NCBI GenBank assembly: GCA_963576735.1
Contig: OY755170.1
Location: 20,816,875-20,880,874, forward strand
Length of the DNA: 64,000 nt
Origin: Bedellia somnulentella
Lineage: Eukaryota > Arthropoda > Insecta > Lepidoptera > Bedelliidae
Direction of reading: 5' to 3'
Shown: positions 37,763 through 49,700 of the stretch, in pieces
How the letters are laid out: each line of letters starts with the position of its first letter
Position numbering within the stretch: position 1 is the stretch's first letter
Program-made: the position numbers and the translations under genes
The notes under the pieces: model-generated
Databases searched by the model: none
What the model was told of the DNA's origin: nothing
Seen by the model: the letters and a program-made list of their open reading frames with translations, nothing else

Positions 37763-40700
37763 ATATATATTAAAAAAAATTACAAATCATTCTTTCTGAA
37801 TCAACAAAAAAATATATTTCAAAGACTTTCTCAAACATGCAAGTAAACTTCCAGTAAGTAATAAAAATAATATATGTCTAAATGTAATGCTTGGCTGGCT
37901 CATGTGAACTTTTACTTAAGCTTTTGTAAATACTGATTATTGGTTTCTTGTTCTTTTAATTATTTAATGTTCTAAGACTATAAGCAAATATGTTTAAAGA
38001 TAATATATATAATTTAAAACGATATTTTTTTATTATTATTTGTTTGTAGTGAGTTTGCTTAGTTTACTGTCTTTTCCTTTACTATTTATTTTATTTTGTT
38101 TACTTCAAATGTGGCAGACACAGATTTTTTGTTTATATATTATTTAATGATGTGTAGTGTAGTGTAGGATTTAACTGAAAACCAGTGTTTTGCTACTTGG
38201 CAATATCAAGCACTGAGTTAGGACCTGGTTTGTGTTTCCAGAGCAATATTTTTTAGGTCAAAAATATTGTTTTTATCACTTCATGTATTGTTTTTCATAT
38301 TGTATGTGGTGTTATGTTAACATAAATAAACGAGTTATCTATCTATCTATCCATATATATAAACATTAAGTGATAATCATTCTATTATATAACTGGCTTA
38401 AATACTGTTCTAAAATAGCAGTGACGTGGTTAGTTGTGGCCGAGTGGCAAGAGTTTCTTCCAAATATATTAATATAGTAATATCATAAGCTCCCATTGGG
38501 TCAACAATAAATACTACGTCCTAAATTGACAAACATATACAAATTTTATCAGAAGAAGTAAAAAGAAACTAAACGAATATATTCTACAGTACTATCATAG
38601 GCAGGTAACATAAAAAATGGGTCGAATGCAAAATTCATAATGCGAATTCTTCATGCTACCACAAAGCAAGTTATTAATTTGTATTATTGGCTGATATATA
38701 AAGAACAACAATTAAGGCCAATAAGGATACATGTTGCAGGAAAATCCATTCCTTTGAAACTTGTAAGTTTGCGGAAATCCGTCAAAAAGCATGCAAATTT
38801 AGAAAGAAAGAAAGAAGAGACATTTATTCACATTTGAACTAGTAACTACTATACAGTTTACTTAAACATTAAATTCTAAAAAAGACATAAAAAGTGATAA
38901 AAAATAAAATAAAATAAATTAAACAAATGTGAAAAGGTCTTGCCTCAGCTTATTGTTGGGTGTTTTACACAACAATAAAAGTTTTTTTAAAAGTTGTTTT
39001 ACACACTACAATAATTTTGAAATACAAACCATTCCAAACCCTAACACCATATTTTTGCAATGTGAGTCTAAAAACAGCAATAACTAATAGAAGAGTGTCT
39101 TTGGTCGCAAAAGATTTAAAGTAAACAAAGAGCTTTGCGGGAAATGGAAAACTTAATTGAAATTTCGCGAAACAAGACTGTAACAAATAATGCTTAAATA
39201 AATTTTTATTAGGTATTGTTTGAACGCCCGAAGCGTGGAACTGAGTATTTTAATGTATTCGTGTACGAGTAAATTCTAAAAGTAATGAACTTAAGGCTTT
39301 TTACGAGACTAATAATAAAAATGAGAATCATACATCCAAAAAATACTCAATATGAGAATGTTTTGTTCATGAAAACCTCATGTGGGGATTATTACTAAAA
39401 AATAAAAGAATGAAAAATTTCGACACCCGCGGCGATTAAACCTACGACCTCCGGTTATACGCCCTCGACGCTCTGCGAATTGAGCTATAGTGTCAAGTGG
39501 CTACTAATGCGAAAATCTTCTTTTATTTTGCTTCTCTTAACAAAAACCCTAATCCAGGCGTATACCCGGATGTCGTGGGTTGGATCCCCGCTAGTTTCGA
39601 TTTTTTTCTTTTCTTTATTTATTAATATAAATCAATAAGTGGTTTTGACTTTGTTCAATGATATAAAAGAAAACGTTTGAATGGTTCTCGGGGTTTGAGA
39701 GTAAGTAATCACTATCTTAGACTACAAATTTGTATTTTACTTGCCCACATGCCCTTCCGTTCATCTAATTTAATAGTTTATAATTTAACATAAATTAATG
39801 TGCTCGTGGCTAGAAATAGTTGTACAAAGAGGGTTGTTAATGGGCAATGTGGGTAGAAATGGGTTGGTGCTATTCTGAGCTCACACAAAAAACTTCATGA
39901 TTTTAATCTTTTTTAAAAGCAATTATTAATATTATACAAATTTTATAAGTACTAGTAAACTTAAATGAAGTGCCCTTAAAATATATTTTGTATCTGAAAT
40001 TACATTACCGACTTCTACTCACGCCCTTTGTTTCCATCAAGGTAGGCAGATAGGTACTATCAATTGCCACTTCGCACGATTCTGGTAAGTCTCTCTTGGC
40101 CCCTACATTCATATACATATTCATTTTTTGTTACTTAAGGCGGGACCTTTGTAACCTTTATCACCACTCAATTAACCCTATTCATTTTTATTGATCATAA
40201 CAGACGTATGCCGTTGGACATAGACCTCACCCAAAATTTTTACCACGATACCTGTTTTTATCCATCATCATCATTCAGCCAATAGACTCCTACCGCTGGA
40301 AATAAGCCTCCCAGAAAGATTTCTACAACGACCGGTCTTGCGCTGCCCTCATCCAACGGCTTCCCGCGATTTTCACCAAATCGTCGGTCTTACCCACACT
40401 GTGTCGTCCAGTATGTGGCCGCCACTTCAGAACCTTCGGGCCCCAACGGCCGTCCATTGACACTTGAATTTCGCAATTCTTCGGCCGACCCTCGTTTCGG
40501 ATTCGATCACGTAGTGAAACACCTAACATAGCCCTCTCCATTGCTCTTTGAGTGACTTGGAGCCTTCTGATTAGGCCCATTTTAATGGCCAAGTTTCTGT
40601 GCCATATGTCATGACTTGCAACACACATTGATTAAAACTTAGTCTTAAGAGACTGCGAGATTTCGGACGAGAAGATATGGCGCAGCTTCCCAAACGCTGC

Positions 40701-43700
40701 CCATCCGAGCTGGATTTTAAACATCAGCTTTACTCAATTTGTACCAAGTCACCGCTCGATTTAGTGGAAAGTTGCTTCTTCCAGAATAAATTATTTTTGA
40801 TTTTTATGATTATAGCATTCATTTAAATATATTATTTATAAAAAATCAATCGTAGGTGCAGGCGAGCCAACCAGGGCAAAAGTTTCATTTGAGTTGGCGC
40901 TAAGATTACTTGGGAAAGATGAAGAAGAAAGACAAAAACTGACGAAAGACATTGAATCATTAAAAGGGATGGCTGAGCAAAATATAGTTACAGAAAAATC
41001 TAAAGGTGAGCAAAAATCCGATTCCCGTTGGTTTTTTTAAGACTACCCTTTCTTGATATTACAACCAATTGCCGCTTAAAATGTCACAGCAACCCTTCAT
41101 AAAATTATTTATGCATTGCTTTGACTTGATTGATTCGAAGAAAGTTCAGTAGCGTGAAAATTATATAATGCCAACGTGAATGTTTATGTTGATTGTTAGT
41201 AGAGCACGGCTACGTAGGACGTTTTCTGGAACAATTTTTGTAAAGTGTGAGTCTGAATTGAGAAAAACTATTGAAGATAATAAGATAAATGCATGTGTGA
41301 GAAGCGAGAGAGGTCTGACAGGATTGCGTCAAGTTTTGGGTTATTATTGGCCTTATTTCGATAAGGAATAAGTGATGTGATAATAGTTAATTTAATAATT
41401 AAAAGGTTATATAACCTAACATAATAATTCAATTATGTTTCTAGAATAACATGCGATAATTTGAATGTTTTGGTTCATGAAAACCTCATGTGGGGATTAT
41501 TACTAATAAATAAAGAAAAGCTACTTTAACATGTTGAGAAATAAAATTATAATCCAAACAATATCATGGAAAATCTATTCTTGTTTCATAATGGATAGAT
41601 CATATCTTAACATGTCAAACATATTATATGAAATTGACACTAAATATCGAGCATCAAACGAGAGTGATTTATTAATACAGAACCTATAAGTGACACAAGA
41701 CACCGCTCTGCTTGATATAAAAGATCCGTCTAGACGGCTAATAGGGTTCTTTCAGAATAGAAAAAGACAAAGCAAATGACGTCAATATAGTCGTGGCTTG
41801 AGCAAGAAACAATATGAGTCTACCTCAGGCTGACGTCTATTGAAAATGCACTATTGAGATAAAAGAATGGCGGCTCAGGTTTACTTTGTAGTGGTAATGT
41901 GGGATGTACTTTACTTTATAATAATAATAATAATAATAATAAATGTTTTTATTTGTCTCTTAAAATACAACAATACAAGAAAATAAAGTAACAAAGAAAA
42001 CAACAATGATATCAAACAACAGACAAAAAGGTGCAAAGCTCGTTCTATCCACAACAAGCAGATAGCTTCGCTTTTCAGCTCTGACCTACTTTATTTACTT
42101 TGACAACATATTATCTTTCTTAGTTGATATCTAATGTTCTTATATTTAAAGATATTTGTAGCCAGCCTTTTTGTGTAGGTCGCAGATTCGAAAACCATTG
42201 AGTGATTAATAATAATTAAATGTATAGTATAGTAAGTATCGTCTTCGTAACGTGTAACGTCATTCAATTCTTCGTGCTTGTGAGCTTACATAAAATGCGT
42301 AGTATGTACCTTGCACTGAGAGTGATTAGAGTCACCCTTTTTTTCAATTATGGTCTGTATTTTTTAGCTTTAGTGTTTGTAAGTTTTCCTACTGTGAATG
42401 AATAAAATGAGGAATATGTATTTGTTATTGTTGTACCAAACCGTAAAAATAATCCTCTGATGGGTTTTCCTATTAATAAACAATTGTTTTTGTTCATGTT
42501 TTAGACATTACCGTTTCTGCTGGGCCTAAACAAAATATGCCATGTTTATCCAAACTTGTCAAAATTACAGAAGAACAACACAAAGTAAGTATAACAGTAT
42601 TTGTTGCAACGTATAATACTATGACAAATTCTTTTTTCGTATATGTTACCGGCCAAACCCGATTTAAGGACAAACCAGTATAGCCTAGTCCTAACTAATT
42701 TGTCCTTAGGCTGATAGGATAGACCAGTTTAGACTGAAAAGTGTGGTGTGAAAGATGATATTGTAAGAAAGATAGAAAACGGAATGTTACACGACGTAAG
42801 CTGTAAAAAAACGCGTGGATTTATAAAACAAAATAAAAGCCTAAACACAGTTAAAGCATCAGATAATAAAACTTCCTATAAAAACGCTTTGGTTGGAGCC
42901 TATAAAAATGTCCTATCTACCTTGATTCTGGAATTCTTACAAGCCAATATTTAATAATTCAAGATCAGTAACAAGGATCATTGCAATATCAATCCACGAA
43001 CTTATCTGGAGATTGAAGTGTCCTACTTCCTTTTATAAATAAAACCTCTATGTATCACTCGTGGCTCCATGATGAAGTATCTAATAGCTGACAGTTTTTC
43101 CTTGCTTCCTATTAAATAAAATTATGTATATTATTTTTATTATTAAATAGATAGAAGAAATTATTTCTGGAAGTCTTATTAGGTTATCTGTTAAAAATAA
43201 CTTTTTCGTAAATACTGCTTTAGAGATTTTAACTTATTGTTTTTTTCATGTAATGTGTTTCTCTACCAGATAAATAAAACACAAAAATTAAGTAAAATAT
43301 AAGAGCAAGAATATCTTTTTGTAATTGAAAAAAAACGGCCAGCAACCTACAAATAAGTTTGCTGATCTATAAGGCTAATTTAAAAATGGAATATTTATTA
43401 ATATTAACATGACTGCCAGAACAAATTCGACATCTGGAAAAAGAGGTGTAATTTGTTATCATTAGTTTATTTATCAGAATAAACCTACAAGAGTTTATTA
43501 GTATTTTTTTGTTTTTCCCGTATAGTTGGGTATTCGGTCCCGTTATTGATTCCTCACAGCCGATACATGTCCCCACCAAAGGGCTCGAGCCTACCCTTAA
43601 GCTGGCCAATTGCGAGTTGATAGCCTAACGACTACTACCGTGATAGTACACAGGACTGACGGCTTAACGTGCTTTCTGAAGCACGGAACCATGTTAATTT

Positions 43701-46700
43701 TCGGATAACCCTTCCAAACTGGGTTTAACCTTACAAATTAAATTTGTGTGTTTACCACCCGGAGATAGAACACGAGACTCCATAATTGAAGCCAAGCGCT
43801 TAACCGCGGGACCACGGAGGCAGTTTTTGATGCTCCCATAGAATGGTCAAAAGGTTGACCCTGTGATTTTTCCTCACGATAAAAAAACAGTACTAATAAT
43901 ACTAAGCCAACTAGTTTTCCGTTGAATAGAAACAAGGGAAATAACAAGCAACACGTCATATCATATCCACTTTTCAATATCGGGATGATACTCGTATATG
44001 CAGTAAAATATCATAAGCATGTTGATATTTTACTTGCTATAATGTATGTATTAATTTTCAGGGACGATTTGCAGTAGCTAACTCAAATATCAAGGCTGGT
44101 GATATTATCCTGGTAGAAAACCCGTACGCAGCTTGTTTACTTCCAGACTGCTATGGAACCCATTGCCTTCATTGTTTTAAGAGGTAACTGTAACCTTTGA
44201 AACAGATATGTGTTTTCACGTTCTCGGGAATTTTAACATATGTATTATTTTAATAAACGACTACTTAAGGCATAACTTGATGCCTGTAAGCCACAGCTGT
44301 AAGCAGTGTGAGTTTTAGTAATTTATAAAGTTTATTTCAGATCATTGCTAGTACCTATGACAGATCTAGGTCCCAAAACGTCTCACTAGTTTCGGCTTTA
44401 ACGAACATGCGTAACCTTTATGTTATATCAGGCCTTTAGACCTAAAAAAAAATACTGTAACCAATTTTGTTTGATCTTTTTTATGTCGATGATGTTTCAG
44501 ATTATCAGACTGCAAAGATTCATCTCCTGTATGGTGCAACAAATGTTCGGGAGTAGCGTTTTGTAGTTTCCAGTGCCGCGACGCAGCTTTAGCGACGTAT
44601 CATCCTTATGAATGCCAATTTACTGACCTTTTTATAGGTAAGATATGAAAATAGAAATTAAATTGAACTTCATCATAAAATATATATATACATATATATA
44701 CTCTCGGCTATAAATCCCTAGATGGGGTAGTCAGAGCTAAGGAATCAGAAATTCTTCAGCCACTTTTGGAAGTTGCGTGGAAAAAAGATGGTAAAACAAA
44801 GGTGGTTGGTGATGGGTCTCCAACCGCATCGCCCAAAATTCCCTTAAAAGCTCCAATACCGTTAGTAGCCTCTTATGTACACCCACTCGAAGAATGGGGT
44901 AGTGCTATTCTAAGCGGACACTACACAGGTATCATAAAACAATTGTGTATTTACTGGCTGTATTGTGTTTGGTTAGAATAACTCTAAATTTATTTCTACT
45001 CGATTTGAGTCACATTACACTTATATACCGAAAATCAAGAAAATAGTGACCGCTCTACACACACCACAGTAAATGCACTCTTTCAGAATTTATCACTTTT
45101 TTTAAAACCGCTGCTTTTATGTTTGTTTCTTTATTCGTTAGTTCATAATTTTTGTACGATACGATTTTCTGTCGGTTTGTTTGTTCAGCCTTTCAAATAA
45201 TGATGCCATCTATTTGCAAATTACTAGAATTTATATTTGTGTCTGTTTGATAACATCAAGACATAATACAGAAACCATTTTGTATACTGAGTATGAGCGG
45301 ACACGGGAAGTTGCCCGCCGGAAGCTTTGAGCCGGATGCAGCCGACGAGATGCTGTGCACGTGTGAACTTGTAGGATAGTATGTACTTCATCGGAACCAG
45401 ATATAGTATAAAAAATATAAAAGAATGGTGATGATAACATGCTTTAGCAGAGAATTTATTTTAGTTGCACCAGATATGGAAAATCAGTAAACACTAAACA
45501 ATTATATGATAAAAAGAAACTTTGATTAAATGAATATTTGAGAACATTTAATTGAAGTTACTTAATTATATTATTTTAAACAAATAGATTCTAAAGACAT
45601 TAGTTCCTCTTAGGGTGGGCAGAGACTATCTATCGACACTTTTTACGATCCTGGCAAACCTCTCTAGTATTTTTTTGGGTATAATAAAATTACTTTATCA
45701 CTCTATGAGGATTCTAGTGCAAGTGTAAGAGTAAACGGGGAAAACACTGATTGGTTCGGAATCTCTAGGGGTGTCCGACAGGGATGTGTAGCTTCTCCGT
45801 GGCTCTTCAATTTGTTCATGGATGACTGTTTGACAGGTTTGCGTTAAAGCGATTAGGACTAAGAATGGGTGCATTCATCATTAAATGCCTCTTGTATGCT
45901 GAGATGATGAATATTGCATGTGAGTCTTTTGTAAGAAAGAGAATGAGGGTGAATGTGGATAAGACCAAAACGATGGTTTTTGAGAGACAGGAAGATATGA
46001 CAGAATGCATGATTGCGATTGATTGTAAGGATGTGGAGAAGGTGAAGGAGTTTGTATATCTGGGAAGTTTTTTTACAAGGGATGGAAAATGTGATGAAGA
46101 CATTGAAAGAAGAGTGAAAAAGGGTAATGCGGTAAATGGAGCAACGAATAGCCTAATGACCAGCAATCGGTGTCTGAAAAGGCCCGAATGGCTGTGCATG
46201 ATGCTTTTCTTGTTCCTACGCTTATGTATGGAAGCGAATGTTGGGTGTGGCAGAAGAAGCATGGGAACACAGTGAATGCAGTAGAGATGAGGTCCCTCAG
46301 AAATAATTGTAATGTTAGATTATGTGACCGAGTGAGAAATAGTGTTATTCGTGAAAAGTGTGGTGTGAAAGATGATATTGTAAGAAAGATAGAAAAAGGA
46401 ATGTTGAGATGGTTTGGACAGATAGAGAGGATGGATGATAATGTTAGTCGGAGGTAATGTTAGTAGAGGACGACCACGGAGAACACACTTGGACCAAATT
46501 GAGAGTGTGCTCAAAAAGGCAGGCGTCTGTAGATGTATGAAAAGATTGATGGATGTAAACGAAGCTAGAAAGGTTTGTCAGGATCGTACGAAGTGGCGAT
46601 CGATAGTCTCTGCCTACCCCAATGGCAACTAATGTTGTGAGTATATGTATGTACTTACATACGTATACCCATGTATGTATGTATGTTTTTCTTACTCTAC

Positions 46701-49700
46701 AAAATGTACAATAACATACATTTCCTTAAAGCCTTATGTGTTAACTTATCTTATGCTTATAACAGGTTAAGCGCCCCTGCTTCACACAGGTAAAGAAATT
46801 TTCAAAACCGAGTACATTTTCTGTAATCACTGCACTTCAAGAAATTGTGTGATGATATAATAGCCTGTGTTATTAAAGGTTAATTCTCGTTTTCTACTGA
46901 TTCTTTAAATCGGTTAATTGAATTGAGCATAGTAATTGTCAAAAAAACTCACTTTAATACCTCTTTAATAAGTATAGATAACGAGAAAATCTTCTTCTTT
47001 TTAGGATCTGGGATGTCTATTCTTAGTCTTATCGCCCTCCGCATGGTCACTCAAGCTGGCTTAGAAACTAGTTTATCCATACATTCAAAATACCTTTCCA
47101 ATGACATTAAAACCGTAGAAGGATCCATTGTTAACGATATTGAAGGCTCCGCCAAAAAAGCTAAAATGAAGTCAAGAAAGGAGAGGTTGCATAGAAGTAA
47201 AAAGGCGTTGAACAATAATGACAAAGAACAACCAGACGAAAATAATTTTAAAGAAGAAACTAATTTCAAGGAAAACATTGAGTTGAAAGCAAGTCAAATA
47301 TATTCATTATGCACCCATTCTGAGCAAAGAAGTTCCAGTGACTATTTAAAACGAATATTAATGGCAATATTTCTGACTGAATGTTTGAAAAAGACAGAGT
47401 TTTTCAAGAAAACCCCAAGCGAAGATTTACTAAAGCGTATGTATTTTCTTTTAGAAACTAACTAACGTAATACAATGTTAGATTTGTTTGTTTGTGTTCG
47501 AGCAAATATTGACGAGAGTTTCATAAACAATGTTGAGAGTAACCCACTCTTGGGATTACATACTTGTTGCTAGTTGTTGTAACAATAGCGGGTAAGGCTA
47601 GCGATACACGCTCGCTTTCAAAAGATGACACTTCTTAAGCATGCAGTGTCTCTCGGATTGTACATCCATTTATCATACCTTTGTCCAATTATCTAGTGAT
47701 ATTAGAATTACGCTAGTAAGAGACTAATACAAATAATACTTATATGGGGTTCAAAACTGCATATTCATATATATTGAAACTTTTACTACATTATTATTTT
47801 ATATACAGACTAAGAAAATTTAAAAAGTGGAAAGTATAACATCGTATTTTAATAACCGCATTATCCGTATGTAGCTACCCTTAAAGTTCATTGTGTGCTT
47901 TTAATTTCAGAAGAAAAATCAATTCGAGAGCTCATACTATGTAACCTCCAGCTGTTGCAATTTAACGCTCACGAGCTCTATGAAACTGTGAGAGGCAAAC
48001 ATCAATTTAGCGGTTCAAAGGCTGTATACATGGCCGTCGGAATATATCCCACCGGAGCTTTGTTCAACCACGAATGTTATCCCGCAGTCGCAAGGTATTT
48101 GTTTTAACTTCAAAGTTTATAATCAAATATTGTTTGAAGATTGTTGGAAAGACTTTAACCCGATTTCAGAAAAAAGGAGATGATATCTATGTAGTGTCGG
48201 CTTAGAATAATACTACCCCGTTTCTTCCCGTGGGTAAACGTAAGAGGCGACTAAGGGTATTGGGGCTTTTTAAAGGATTTTTGGGCGATACGGTTGGAGA
48301 CACATCACCAACAACCTTCATATTTCCATCGTTTCCCCACTTAACTTCCAAAAACTGTTGTGGAATATTTAATTTCTTAGCTCTGCCTACCCCTTCTAGG
48401 TATTTACAGCCGTTAGTATATTATGTATGTATGTGTATGAGATTGTTATTTATTAGGTTCGACTGAATATTGGTTTTTTTATTTTAATTTGTTAACATCG
48501 TCGTATATGCAAAGTTTTCTATTTTTTATTGCTTTCGATTTGTACTAAATTTACATTAGTCCCATCAATTTTAATGGCACAAATATTAATTGGATGGTTA
48601 TTTTTTTCGATTTTATCGATCGATCGTAATTTATGTCAAAATAAGACATTTCTATTATTTAACACATTGCTGAACCATCTTCAGTGATAATGTAAGAACT
48701 CTAATTGATTGGCGCTTTAAACGGTCCTATCTTTTCAAAGTAAATGATACATACTCGTAGCCAGTGTTTCTTATGAAGGTTATTTGGTAGGTTTTTTGTA
48801 GGTAGGAAAGATTTTTGGTGCAATAAAAAGTTTTTAATATCTTATTCTGCCTCTTGCTTCTAAGCTGTCTCTCACCAATCTTTGCCCAAGTTTGAGTGTT
48901 ATAAAGAGTGTAACTATATTTTTAATTAAAAAGTATTCTATATTATTTTTAATACATATGTGTTGTCATGATGATCGATTAAGTATGTCTTTGTGGGAAA
49001 CGTAACTAACCTGTACTGTAGTATTATAGTGATTTATAATGTTCTAGGACTTTTTATCCACACGAAGTATATTAGCGTCTGACATGTGTTTCAGATACTT
49101 TGACGGACGTCGCATTGTGTTGCGATGCACCCGGCCCTTATCAGTGGGTGAGGTGATATCAGAAAACTACGGACCTCATTTCCTAGTCAGATCTCTGAAG
49201 GACCGCCAGAGATCACTAAGTTGCCGCTACTGGTTTATGTGTAAATGTCAAGCTTGTATAGAAGATTGGCCTCTGTTAAAAGACATGACTGATACTCCAC
49301 CGTATTATAAGTAAGCCATCAATTAAGTCAATTAATCATACATAAATCAGGCTTAAGGACATCTACTTGACAAAGATTTAATTATTAATGTTTGCGCAAT
49401 TAGTGCTTATATTGTTAATCATGCATTCTGTTATAATTTGTTTTGACGTAAATAAACTCACAGTATTAATTAACCTGTGGCTTCGAAAAATATTTCAGAT
49501 GTATTTTTTATACTGTCTTTCCAGATGTATCAGCAAAGAGTGCCCGAAATCTTTTAAATTGAATAGTAACATTCCGGAGAAGTGTGAAAAATGTTTAGCC
49601 GAAATTAAAGAGCATATAAAGATGAGCGTGGGAATCGTGAAAGAGTCTGAAAAGCAATACAAGGTTAGTTTAACAATGAGATTTACCATTAGGTAATACA

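Noticed and set aside
45816..46262. 148-residue - strand frame
   Set aside because: Shadow of the RTE reverse transcriptase on the + strand; likewise 4525-4896 and 4946-5185 opposite the RTE copy at 4.4 kb.
49498..49524. Alternative acceptor for SMYD4-like exon 11
   Set aside because: Using TATTTCAG at 49498 adds 26 nt and shifts the frame; the CTTTCCAG acceptor keeps it.
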